Below, piece by piece: positions 7,083 through 15,163 of a stretch of DNA of 64,000 nt; positions within the stretch are counted from its first letter, which is position 1, and each line of letters starts with the position of its first letter. The DNA is from JABDPF01 sp037384065. GTDB taxonomy: Bacteria > Pseudomonadota > Gammaproteobacteria > Xanthomonadales > SZUA-36. The stretch lies in contig JARROJ010000018.1 of the NCBI GenBank assembly GCA_037384065.1, forward strand, positions 18,766-82,765. Reading direction: 5' to 3'. The position numbers were made by a program, and so were the translations under genes. The notes under the pieces are model-generated. The model did not search any database. It saw nothing but the letters and a program-made list of their open reading frames with translations, and was not told where the DNA came from.

Positions 7083-8525
7083 TCAGTCTTCAGCCGTCGG
7101 TGTATACGCGATGTACCGCACGACGCCGTCGCGCATGACGCGCAGGGCGACGGCCTTGCCGGCGGGCAGGCTCTCGGCGATGGCCTCGAACGCATCGACG
7201 TCTTCGACCAGGCGGTTATTGATCGCGAGCACGACGTCGCCGCGCCGCAAACCGGCCCGGTAGGCCGCATCGTCTTCCACCGCCGAAATGATCACGCCGC
7301 CTTCCGGGTCACCCAGCGCGCGGCGCCGGTCTTCGGCGATCGGCTCGACCTTGAGGCCGAGCAGGTTGCTTTCCACGCCATCCTGCGGCGAGACCGAAAT
7401 ATTGCCTTCGCCATCGGACGCCAGCGCATCGAGCACGACGTCGAAGGTCTCGCGCTTGCCGTTGCGGCTGACCAGCACCTCGACCTCGGTGCCCGGCGGG
7501 TTGGCGCCGACGATCGGCGGCAGGTCGCCCGACACCTCGATGGGCTCCCCGTTGAACTCGAGGATCACGTCGCCGGGCTCGATGCCGGCCTTCTCGGCCG
7601 CGCTGCCCGGGTTGACGTCGCTGACCAGCGCACCGACCGGCTTCTCGAGGTTCAGCGCCTCGGCGAGTTCGCGGTCGACCGGGCCGACCTGCACGCCGAG
7701 CAGGCCGCGCTCGACCTTGCCGTGGTCGCGCAGCTGGCGAACGGCGCTGTTGGCCGTCTCGATCGGGATCGAGAACGACAGCCCCATGTAGCCGCCGCCG
7801 GAACTGAGAATCCAGGAGTTGATGCCGACCACCTCACCGTCGAGATTGAGCAACGGCCCACCCGAATTGCCGCGGTTGATGGCGACGTCGGTCTGGATGA
7901 ACGGCACGTACTGCTGCTGGCTGGTGCTGCGGCCCTTGGCGCTGACGATGCCGGCCGTGACCGATTGCTCGAAGTTGAACGGCGAGCCGATCGCAACCAC
8001 CCACTCACCCGGCTTCAGCGCCTTGCTGTCGCCGATTTTCAGTGTGGGCAGGTTCTTGGCGTCGATCTTCAGCAGCGCCACGTCGCTGAGCGGGTCGGAG
8101 CCGATCAGTTCGGCGACGAATTCGCGCCGGTCGGCCATCCGCACGATGATCTCATCTGCGTCCTCGACCACGTGGTGATTCGTGATGACGTAGCCGTCGT
8201 CTTCGATGATGAAGCCGGATCCGGCGCCCTGCCGGTCGGGCTCGCGTCCTTCCGGCATGCCGGGCATGCCGGGCACGTCGAAAAACCGCCGAAAGAATTC
8301 GGGCATGTCCTCGCGCGAGTGCGGATTCTGCAACTGCTGGTCACCGCCGTTTCGGTTGCCGAACTGCGTGACCTGGATGTTGACGACGGCGGGCGCCGCT
8401 TCCTCGACCAGCCCGGTGAAATCGGGCAGACCCGACATCCGGGCGAACGCTGAACCGGAGGCCGCGAGGAACACGACCAGCAGCACGTTTACCAGAAATT
8501 TCTTGTTCACTACAAAGTACCTCAT
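7083..8525 (-). CDS. mucD: Periplasmic HtrA-family serine protease (MucD/DegP type)
   Basis: Envelope quality-control protease/chaperone. The 480-residue protein has a signal peptide (NKKFLVNVLLVVFLAASGSAFA), a trypsin-like domain with H118 (TNHHVVEDA), D148 (DPLSDVALLK) and S221 (RGNSGGPL), then two PDZ domains (about 270-370 and 390-475). It ends the rpoE-rseA-rseB-rseC run, the mucABCD arrangement of Pseudomonas, where MucD dampens sigma-E signalling. Two starts are possible: ATG at 8525 or GTG at 8510, which has GAGG nine bases upstream and yields a cleaner signal peptide. A strong hairpin lies beyond its stop. Confidence 0.93.
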   Translation of the reverse strand: MRYFVVNKKFLVNVLLVVFLAASGSAFARMSGLPDFTGLVEEAAPAVVNIQVTQFGNRNGGDQQLQNPHSREDMPEFFRRFFDVPGMPGMPEGREPDRQGAGSGFIIEDDGYVITNHHVVEDADEIIVRMADRREFVAELIGSDPLSDVALLKIDAKNLPTLKIGDSKALKPGEWVVAIGSPFNFEQSVTAGIVSAKGRSTSQQQYVPFIQTDVAINRGNSGGPLLNLDGEVVGINSWILSSGGGYMGLSFSIPIETANSAVRQLRDHGKVERGLLGVQVGPVDRELAEALNLEKPVGALVSDVNPGSAAEKAGIEPGDVILEFNGEPIEVSGDLPPIVGANPPGTEVEVLVSRNGKRETFDVVLDALASDGEGNISVSPQDGVESNLLGLKVEPIAEDRRRALGDPEGGVIISAVEDDAAYRAGLRRGDVVLAINNRLVEDVDAFEAIAESLPAGKAVALRVMRDGVVRYIAYTPTAED

Positions 8526-8531
8526 CGATAT

Positions 8532-8993
8532 TCAGCCTTGGGAAGGATTAACGATTCTCAACAGCTTGACCGCGCGATCGGGCAAAAATTCCATTCGCCG
8601 CCGCCGATTTACAGCCAGCATGACGGCCGCCAGCAGAAGGCCGCCGCAAGCCGCCGCGAAGTCGAGCCCGGCGCCGGCCAGACCGGACCATGACGCCAGA
8701 CCGTGGCCGGCCACCGCACCCGCCAGGCCGGCCAGCAACGGCAGCAGGTAAAACCGCAGGGTCAGCGCAAGGAACAGCGACTCCGGCAAACCGACCATGA
8801 CCGCCTGGCCGGGTTTCGCGCCGAGGTCATTGTCGAACTCGAGTTCGACCGGGCGCCGTTGCAACAGGCGACCGAACACGCCGGCGCCGCAGCCGCGCCC
8901 CGCGTCGCAGGTCGTGCAGCCCGACGTTCCGCCAAGCCGGACCCGGACCTGGGACCCGGCCGCACCCGTCACCCTGCCTTGCTGTTCGATCAT
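8532..8993 (-). CDS. rseC: RseC/MucC family positive regulator of sigma E
   Basis: Inner-membrane protein of the SoxR-reducing/RseC family, linked to modulation of sigma-E activity. The 153-residue product has the family cysteine cluster near the N terminus (GCTTCDAGRGCGAGVF), a small cytoplasmic domain, two membrane segments (about 80-98 and 108-126) and a short basic tail. Its place between rseB and mucD supports the call. The exact biochemical role of this family is not well defined. Confidence 0.85.
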   Translation of the reverse strand: MIEQQGRVTGAAGSQVRVRLGGTSGCTTCDAGRGCGAGVFGRLLQRRPVELEFDNDLGAKPGQAVMVGLPESLFLALTLRFYLLPLLAGLAGAVAGHGLASWSGLAGAGLDFAAACGGLLLAAVMLAVNRRRRMEFLPDRAVKLLRIVNPSQG

Positions 8994-9016
8994 GGTCTAT
9001 CCAGATGGGGTTGGTG

Positions 9017-10000
9017 TCAGCGGCTTACCAGTGCGACCGAGTCGCCAATCGTGCGGACGGTCCGTGCGGGCACGTTGCCGACGACGGTCACGACGACATC
9101 CCCGACCGGCTTCGAATAGGTGTGCGTCGTACCGTGACGCTCGACCGCCGGCTCGAACGCGACGTTTTCATCCCGTGTCTCGATGTATACCGAAACCGCC
9201 GCCAGGCCGTCGCTGTACACCAGGTGTTCGAACATGTGTCCGTTCGACCCGCCGCCGTGGAAACCGTGCGCCGTCAGTTCGAACCCGGGCGGCATGCGTT
9301 TCGGCTGCCACCGGGGCCGATCGCTGGCGCCGACCCGACCGGTGGGCAGCGCCGAAGCCTCGGTTGCGAATTCCTTGAGCCGTTCCGCCCGCTTCAGTTC
9401 GACCGGGTCCACCTCGGTGCCGAAGCGGATGTCGGTAAACATCAACCGGGCCAGCGGCTTGCGGTCGCTGTCGAGCAATTCCCACTTGAGCAGCAGGCCG
9501 GAATGTTGCTCGAGCCACAACGAGTACCCGTAACGGTACGCGTCGCGCGGCACGACCTGCAGGCGGCGCGTGTCGTAACCCGCCACGCGGCCGCTGTCGC
9601 CCAGCTTCAGCGCGTAATTGCCGTCGACGAGGGCGTCCGCGTTCTGCGGCATGGCCGGAAAATACGCGTGCTCGAAGGCGCTGTCGGACAGAACCGGCCG
9701 GTCTGCGCTCTGCACCCATCGAATCCCCTCGGCGTCGCGGACGACTTCGCGCGACGGGCCGGTCAGCGAGGTGATGTACTCGCGCACGCCGTCGGCGTCC
9801 GCGATGTGCGTGATGCGCAGGGTATCGATGGCATCGCCGAGAACGTAGACGAACGTCCCCTGGTAGGTCATCTGGTTCAGGGCCGCGTTCATGCGCTCGA
9901 GCCAGTGACGCGCATCGTGATCGTGCTCCGGGCCGGCCCATGCCAGCGCGCTCATCAGCGACAGCGCCGCCGCGAGCACGACCGGAGCCGTCGCCTTCAT
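9017..10000 (-). CDS. rseB: Sigma-E factor regulatory protein RseB/MucB
   Basis: Periplasmic protein that binds the anti-sigma factor RseA and shields it from DegS cleavage, releasing it when it senses mislocalised lipoprotein or LPS signals. The 327-residue product begins with a signal peptide (MKATAPVVLAAALSLMSALAWA) and shows the two-domain MucB/RseB layout: a large LolA-like N-terminal domain (about 25-210) and a smaller C-terminal domain. Its ATG overlaps the rseA stop (ATGA), so the pair is translationally coupled. Confidence 0.92.
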   Translation of the reverse strand: MKATAPVVLAAALSLMSALAWAGPEHDHDARHWLERMNAALNQMTYQGTFVYVLGDAIDTLRITHIADADGVREYITSLTGPSREVVRDAEGIRWVQSADRPVLSDSAFEHAYFPAMPQNADALVDGNYALKLGDSGRVAGYDTRRLQVVPRDAYRYGYSLWLEQHSGLLLKWELLDSDRKPLARLMFTDIRFGTEVDPVELKRAERLKEFATEASALPTGRVGASDRPRWQPKRMPPGFELTAHGFHGGGSNGHMFEHLVYSDGLAAVSVYIETRDENVAFEPAVERHGTTHTYSKPVGDVVVTVVGNVPARTVRTIGDSVALVSR

Positions 10001-10629
10001 TGGTCGTCCGGCCTCCGGGGTTCCGCTTCGCCCTGCGAACTGCCGGCGTCATCGGTCGCCTGGGCGCCACGCTGGACCATGACCGGAACGATCGTGAAGA
10101 AGCCGCGCCCGTTGTTGCCGCCGGTGGCCTGGTAGTGACGCAGCAGGTACTGGTTCATCCGCGCGTTGGCGGCCGGCGGCGGCGAACCGATGCTGGCCGC
10201 GCGGGAGACCGGCACGCCGTTCAGGCCGTCGGGACTGATGAAGGATGCGGCCGGCTCCGCCCGCGCGACCCCGGCGGTCGTCGCGTCCGGCGCGGCGCGG
10301 TTGCCCGGATCGACGACCAGCACCGCCATCAGCGCGACCGTCGCCGCGATCGCACCGCCGGCGACCGGTCGCAACCAGCGTTGTGCCGGCCACCTGCCGC
10401 CACGCGCCACCGGTTCGTCCTGCAGGGCGCGATTGACGCGCCGGCACAGGTCGCTGCCGTACAGCGTGCCGTCGTCGTGCCGCAGGCAATCGCGCACCAG
10501 GTGGTAGCGCGCCCAGGTGGCGCTCAGGTCGGCGTCCGAGCCCAGCCGGCGCAGCAGGAACCGTCCGGTTTCCGCGCTGACTTCGCCGTCCATCAGGCTC
10601 GAAATGTGTTCTCTGGTTTTTTCGCTCAT
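9997..10629 (-). CDS. rseA: Anti-sigma-E factor RseA/MucA
   Basis: Single-pass inner-membrane anti-sigma factor that holds RpoE inactive until regulated proteolysis. Residues 1-80 form the cytoplasmic RseA_N domain (EHISSLMDGEVS, then WARYHLVRDCLRHD, a conserved family signature). A membrane segment follows at about 90-106 (AGGAIAATVALMAVLVV), then a poorly conserved, low-complexity periplasmic tail. The length (210 residues) is usual. It lies between rpoE and rseB. Confidence 0.93.
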   Translation of the reverse strand: MSEKTREHISSLMDGEVSAETGRFLLRRLGSDADLSATWARYHLVRDCLRHDDGTLYGSDLCRRVNRALQDEPVARGGRWPAQRWLRPVAGGAIAATVALMAVLVVDPGNRAAPDATTAGVARAEPAASFISPDGLNGVPVSRAASIGSPPPAANARMNQYLLRHYQATGGNNGRGFFTIVPVMVQRGAQATDDAGSSQGEAEPRRPDDQ

Positions 10630-10644
10630 CGTCCCGTTCCGGTG

Positions 10645-11226
10645 TCACGCCCCGTCCAGCAGGGGCTTGAGTTTTGTATCGATGGCCTCGCGGGCGCGGA
10701 AGATCCGTGACCGCACGGTTCCGATCGGACAATCCATCGTCACCGCAATGTCTTCGTAGCTCATGCCTTCCATCTCGCGCAGCATGATCGCGGTGCGCAG
10801 ATCCTCGGGCAGGCCGGCGATGGTGTCATACACCACGCGCTTGATTTCCTCGCGCAGCATCTCGTTTTCCGGCGTGCCCTGTTCCTTCAGCCGGCTTTCC
10901 ACGTCGTATTGCTCCGCGTCGCCGGCGTCGATATCGGTCGCCGGCGGCCGGCGCTTGCGCGCGACCAGCCAGTTCTTGGCCGTGTTGATCGCGATCCGGT
11001 ACAGCCAGGTGTAAAACGCGCTGTCGCCGCGAAACCGGCCAATCGCCCGATACGCCTTGATAAAGGCCTCCTGGGCGACATCCATCGCATCCGCCGGATC
11101 GTTCACATAGCGCCCGACCAGGCTCACGATGCGATGCTGATACTTGTTGATGAGCAGGTCGAAGGCGCGCTTGTCGCCCTTCTGCACCCGCTCCACCAGC
11201 ATTTGATCGACCTCTGCCTCGCTCAT
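10645..11226 (-). CDS. rpoE: Extracytoplasmic-stress sigma factor RpoE/AlgU
   Basis: ECF sigma factor that directs RNA polymerase to envelope-stress promoters. The 193-residue form has region 2 (DKRAFDLLINKYQHRI, then DVAQEAFIKAYRAIGRF and FYTWLYRIAINTAKN) and region 4 (LPEDLRTAIMLREMEGMSYEDIA, GTVRSRIFRAREAI), very like Pseudomonas AlgU. I chose ATG 11224-11226 because it matches family length. An upstream in-frame ATG at 11332-11334 adds 36 unconserved residues but has a clear GGAGGG site, so the true start is uncertain. A sigma-E-type promoter lies at 11389-11417, indicating autoregulation. Confidence 0.95.
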   Translation of the reverse strand: MSEAEVDQMLVERVQKGDKRAFDLLINKYQHRIVSLVGRYVNDPADAMDVAQEAFIKAYRAIGRFRGDSAFYTWLYRIAINTAKNWLVARKRRPPATDIDAGDAEQYDVESRLKEQGTPENEMLREEIKRVVYDTIAGLPEDLRTAIMLREMEGMSYEDIAVTMDCPIGTVRSRIFRAREAIDTKLKPLLDGA

Positions 11227-11388
11227 GCGCGCACGCTCTGTTCTCGCGGACACGGACGGCGCAACCGATAAGGTGCCGGTCGTGTCCGTATCCGGAACGG
11301 CCCTGACGGCCGTCATTTTCGTGTCAGCCGTCATACGTGCCGGCTCCCTCCGTTGAGCATAACATGGGTCGATGCTGCTTCTGTCCGG

Positions 11389-11417
11389 TATGACAGGCCG
11401 CGGCGCGGCTAAGTTCC
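11389..11417 (-). promoter_or_regulatory. Putative sigma-E-dependent promoter of rpoE
   Basis: On the minus strand GGAACTT (11417-11411) is followed after 17 bases by TCATA (11393-11389), close to the AlgU consensus GAACTT-N16/17-TCTGA. It lies upstream of both candidate rpoE starts. A second possible promoter, an extended -10 (TGTTATGCT) around 11357-11365, lies nearer the gene. The rest of the gap between rpoE and the divergent dehydrogenase shows nothing I can name. Confidence 0.6.
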
Positions 11418-11536
11418 CCGCGGTCCCGTCTTTCTTTCGAGAGCGGTTGCGGGTGCACGAACGCAGGGGCGATGCGATAATAAACGGCTACGGTTTTTCG
11501 CTTATCCCAACCACATTACGAACGACGGTGAACAGT

Positions 11537-13054
11537 ATGGAATTTCTGAAGGAACTCGGCGTCCGCGAAATGAACCCCGGGGCCTGCTTCGGGCTCGACG
11601 AGTGGTCCGCGACGCAGGACCAGGGGGTCGTGGAATCGCACAACCCGGCGACCGGCGAACGGATCGGCGGCGTCTATGGCGCCTCGGCCGACGACTACGA
11701 GCGCATGATGGAAACGGCGCAGAAGGTGTTCGAGGAATGGCGCCAGGTCCCGGCGCCCAGGCGCGGCGAAGCCGTTCGCCTGTGCACGGACGCCCTGCGG
11801 CGCCACAAGGACGCGCTGGGCAGCCTGGTCGCCCTGGAAATGGGCAAGATCAAGGCCGAGGGCGACGGCGAAGTCCAGGAAATGATCGACATCGGCGATT
11901 TCGCGATCGGCCAGTCGCGCATGCTGTACGGCCTGACCATGCATTCCGAGCGCCCCCGCCACCGCATGTACGAGCAGTGGCATCCGCTGGGCATCGTCGG
12001 CGTCATCTCCGCGTTCAATTTCCCGGTGGCGGTATGGGCATGGAATGCGTTCATCTCGGCGATCTGCGGCAACGTGACCATCTGGAAGCCGTCGTCGAAG
12101 GTGCCGCTGTGCGCGATCGCGGTGCAGAACATCTGCAACGCCGCGCTCGCCGATGGCGGCTTTCCGCCGATCTTCATGAGCTTCGTCGCCAGCGGCCACG
12201 ATCTCGCCAACCGCTTCGTCGAAGACGATCGGGTGCGCCTGGTGTCGTTCACCGGCTCCACGTGGGTCGGCCGCGACGTCGGCAAGCGCGTCGCCGAGCG
12301 TTTTGGCCGCAGCATCCTGGAACTGGGCGGTAACAACGCCATCATCCTGGACGAGACCGCCGATCTGAAAATGGCGATTCCCGCCATCGTGTTCGGCGCG
12401 GTCGGCACCGCCGGCCAGCGTTGCACGACCACGCGCCGGCTGTTCGTGCCCGAAAGCATGGTGGACAAGGTGAGCGGACTGCTGGTCGACGCCTACCGGC
12501 AGGTCCGCATCGGCGATCCGCTGAACGAAGACACCCTGATGGGCCCGCTGGTCGACGCGAAGGCCGTGCAGGATTTCACGGACGCCGTCGCGAAGATCGA
12601 GGCTGCGGGCGGCGAGATACTGACCGGCGGCAAACCGGTCGACGGCGCGGGCTTTTTCGTCGAGCCGACCATCGCGAAAGCACGCAACGAGTGGGACATC
12701 GTGCAGACGGAAACCTTCGTGCCGATTCTGTACCTGATCCCGTACGCGGACATCGAAGACGCGCTGCGCATGCACAACGACGTGCCGCAGGGGCTGTCGT
12801 CGGCCATTTTCACCACCGACATTCGTCACTCCGAACTGTTCCTGTCCTCGGTCGGTTCCGATTGCGGCATCGCCAACGTCAACATCGGCACCTCGGGGGC
12901 CGAGATCGGCGGCGCCTTCGGCGGTGAAAAAGAAACGGGCGGCGGTCGTGAATCCGGCTCCGATGCCTGGAAGGCGTACATGCGCCGGCAGACGAACACG
13001 ATCAACTGGGGCACGGAACTGCCGCTGGCCCAGGGCATCAAGTTCGACCTCTGA
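11537..13054 (+). CDS. ALDH7-family (antiquitin-like) semialdehyde dehydrogenase
   Basis: NAD(P)-dependent aldehyde dehydrogenase of the ALDH7 group, whose characterised members oxidise alpha-aminoadipate semialdehyde (piperideine-6-carboxylate) in lysine catabolism. The 505-residue protein has E262 (LELGGNN), catalytic C296 (AGQRCTTTRR) and the ALDH7-typical C terminus (NWGTELPLAQGIKFDL). The start ATG 11537-11539 gives MEFLKELGVREMNPG; a GTG nine bases earlier is possible, and open frame to 11372 overlaps the rpoE promoter and is rejected. A glutaryl-CoA dehydrogenase lies 2 kb away, which fits a lysine-degradation theme, but substrate specificity is inferred. Confidence 0.88.
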   Translation: MEFLKELGVREMNPGACFGLDEWSATQDQGVVESHNPATGERIGGVYGASADDYERMMETAQKVFEEWRQVPAPRRGEAVRLCTDALRRHKDALGSLVALEMGKIKAEGDGEVQEMIDIGDFAIGQSRMLYGLTMHSERPRHRMYEQWHPLGIVGVISAFNFPVAVWAWNAFISAICGNVTIWKPSSKVPLCAIAVQNICNAALADGGFPPIFMSFVASGHDLANRFVEDDRVRLVSFTGSTWVGRDVGKRVAERFGRSILELGGNNAIILDETADLKMAIPAIVFGAVGTAGQRCTTTRRLFVPESMVDKVSGLLVDAYRQVRIGDPLNEDTLMGPLVDAKAVQDFTDAVAKIEAAGGEILTGGKPVDGAGFFVEPTIAKARNEWDIVQTETFVPILYLIPYADIEDALRMHNDVPQGLSSAIFTTDIRHSELFLSSVGSDCGIANVNIGTSGAEIGGAFGGEKETGGGRESGSDAWKAYMRRQTNTINWGTELPLAQGIKFDL

Positions 13055-13068
13055 GGACGGCGCGCGGC

Positions 13069-14094
13069 GTGTTCTACAACCTGGTCAGGAGGGCCCTGTT
13101 CGCGGTCGATCCCGAGACCGCGCACGACCTGACCCTGGAGGCGCTCCGTCTCGGGCATTTCAGCGGCGTTACCCGCTTGCTGTGCCGTGAAAAGGCCCAG
13201 CCGGTCCGCTGCATGGGGTTGACGTTTCCCAACCCGGTCGGCGTCGCCCCCGGGCTGGACAAGAACGCGGATTGCTTCGAAGCCCTGGGCGACCTGGGCT
13301 TCGGCTTCGTCGAGGTGGGCACCGTCACGCCGCGCCCGCAACCCGGCAATCCGAAGCCGCGCGTGTTCCGCCTGACCGAAGCGCAGGGCATGATCAACCG
13401 CCTCGGTTTCAACAACAAGGGCGTCGACTACCTGGTGCGCCGCGTGCGCCATCACCGCTTTCGGGGGGTGCTCGGCATCAACATCGGCAAGAATTTCGAC
13501 ACGCCGATCGAGAACGCGGCGGACGACTACCTGCTGTGCCTCGAAAAAGTGTACCCCTACGCCGATTACGTCACGGTCAACATCTCCTCGCCCAATACGC
13601 AGAACCTGCGTGATCTGCAGGGCGAGGACGAACTGGACGGCCTGCTGGGCGCCCTGGCCCGGCGCCGCGAGGAACTGGCGGACGAGCACGGGCGCCGCGT
13701 GCCGCTGGCGCTCAAGGTTGCGCCGGACCTCGACGACGGCGCGATCCCGGTGATTGCCGGCGTCGTGGCGCGGCACGGCATGGACGCAGTCATCGCCACC
13801 AATACCACCATCGACCGCTCCGTGGTCGATGGCCTGCCGCACGCTGAAGAAACCGGCGGCCTCTCCGGCGCCCCGCTGAAGGAACGGGCCGACCGCGTGC
13901 TGGGCGAATTGCGCGACGCACTGCCCCCGGAGATCGCGATGATCGGCGTGGGCGGCATCACCCGCGGCGAAGATGCCGTCGACAAGCTGAAACTCGGCGC
14001 CGACCTGGTGCAGTTCTACACGGGCATGGTCTACCGCGGCCCCGAACTCGTCGGCGAGTGCCTGCAGGCCATCGCGGACTGGCGCGCCGAATGA
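13069..14094 (+). CDS. pyrD: Dihydroorotate dehydrogenase (quinone), class 2
   Basis: Membrane-associated flavoenzyme that oxidises dihydroorotate to orotate with quinone as acceptor, the fourth step of pyrimidine synthesis. The 341-residue product begins at GTG (MFYNLVRRALFAVDPE), with the amphipathic N-terminal quinone-tunnel helices typical of class 2. Other family features are GVAPGLDKNAD, NRLGFNNKG, the active-site loop TVNISSPNTQNLR, and the phosphate-binding IGVGGITRGEDA near the C terminus. Its stop overlaps the murB start (ATGA), coupling the two genes. Confidence 0.96.
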   Translation: MFYNLVRRALFAVDPETAHDLTLEALRLGHFSGVTRLLCREKAQPVRCMGLTFPNPVGVAPGLDKNADCFEALGDLGFGFVEVGTVTPRPQPGNPKPRVFRLTEAQGMINRLGFNNKGVDYLVRRVRHHRFRGVLGINIGKNFDTPIENAADDYLLCLEKVYPYADYVTVNISSPNTQNLRDLQGEDELDGLLGALARRREELADEHGRRVPLALKVAPDLDDGAIPVIAGVVARHGMDAVIATNTTIDRSVVDGLPHAEETGGLSGAPLKERADRVLGELRDALPPEIAMIGVGGITRGEDAVDKLKLGADLVQFYTGMVYRGPELVGECLQAIADWRAE

Positions 14095-15107
14095 AGGTTC
14101 GCGAGAACCCCTCGCTGCGATCGCTCAACACCTTCGGGCTCGACGCCACGGCCCGCCTCCTGCTGGAAATCGAAACCGAGGAAGACCTGCTGACCGCCCC
14201 CGCCCTCGATCCGGATCGCGATCTCGTGCTCGGCGGCGGCAGTAACGTGGTGCTGGTGGACGACGTGCCCGGCACGATATTCCTCAACCGGATCCGCGGC
14301 ATCGAGGCGGTCGGCGAGGACGGCGACGACTGCTTCGTCGAAGCGGGCGCCGGCGAAGACTGGCACGGACTGGTGAACTGGAGCCTGGACCACGGCCTTG
14401 GCGGCCTCGAAAACCTTTCGCTGATTCCGGGCAGCGTCGGCGCGGCACCGATCCAGAACATCGGCGCTTACGGCGTCGAACTGGAATCGGTGCTGGAATC
14501 GGTGACCTGTTGGAACTGGCGCGATGGCGGCTGGGTCGTGTTCGGTCGCGACGCCTGCCGCTTCGGTTACCGCGACAGCCGTTTCAAGCAGAAACCGGAC
14601 CGTTACCTCGTCACGTCGGTTCGCCTGCGGTTGCGACGGTCGTTCGAACCGGTCCTTTCCTACGCCGGACTGGCCGAGGAACTCGAGCGCACCGGGATTA
14701 CCCGGCCCACCGCGCGCGACGTCAGCGATGCCGTGATCCATCTGCGCCGGCGCAAGCTGCCGGACCCCGCCATCGAAGGCAACGCGGGCAGCTTCTTCAA
14801 GAACCCGGTCGTCGACGCGGCCGTGGCCGACGCGCTGCTCGGCCGCCACCCGGGCCTGCCCGTCTGGCCGCAACCGGATGGGCGCCGCAAACTGTCGGCG
14901 GCCTGGCTGATCGAACACTGTGGGCTCAAGGGCACGACCGTGGGCGGCGCCGCCGTCTCGAAGCGCCACGCCCTCGTGCTGGTCAACCGCGGCGGCGCGA
15001 CCGGCCGCGACGTGGCGACGCTGGCGGCGCAGGTGCAGGACGTCGTCAACGACCGCTTCGGTATCCTGCTCGAACCGGAGCCGCGCCTGGTGCGCTTTGG
15101 CGCGTAG
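14091..15107 (+). CDS. murB: UDP-N-acetylenolpyruvoylglucosamine reductase
   Basis: FAD enzyme that reduces UDP-GlcNAc-enolpyruvate to UDP-MurNAc, the second committed step of peptidoglycan synthesis in the cytoplasm. The 338-residue protein has the E. coli-like (type I) layout: N-terminal NTFGLDA, FAD-binding LVLGGGSNVVL, IPGSVGAAPIQNIGAYGVE, the GYRDSRFK loop, the catalytic serine in EGNAGSFFKNP, and the final glutamate in LLEPEPRLVRFG. The ATG overlaps the pyrD stop. About 55 bases separate its end from the convergent acyl-CoA dehydrogenase; no terminator is evident there. Confidence 0.96.
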   Translation: MKVRENPSLRSLNTFGLDATARLLLEIETEEDLLTAPALDPDRDLVLGGGSNVVLVDDVPGTIFLNRIRGIEAVGEDGDDCFVEAGAGEDWHGLVNWSLDHGLGGLENLSLIPGSVGAAPIQNIGAYGVELESVLESVTCWNWRDGGWVVFGRDACRFGYRDSRFKQKPDRYLVTSVRLRLRRSFEPVLSYAGLAEELERTGITRPTARDVSDAVIHLRRRKLPDPAIEGNAGSFFKNPVVDAAVADALLGRHPGLPVWPQPDGRRKLSAAWLIEHCGLKGTTVGGAAVSKRHALVLVNRGGATGRDVATLAAQVQDVVNDRFGILLEPEPRLVRFGA

Positions 15108-15163
15108 CCGCGTACGCGTGCCCGGGTTCACGAGCCACGCCTGGAGCGCCGGGACGCCAGCCC

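Noticed and set aside
4145..7138. A 997-codon open frame on plus, opposite lepB and lepA
   Set aside because: Composition mirrors the antisense of highly biased GC-rich codons; the minus strand carries two unmistakable conserved proteins, and the plus translation has no domain pattern.
11372..11536. Longer N terminus for the ALDH7-type dehydrogenase
   Set aside because: The extra codons overlap the rpoE promoter region, have no homology and no ribosome binding site.
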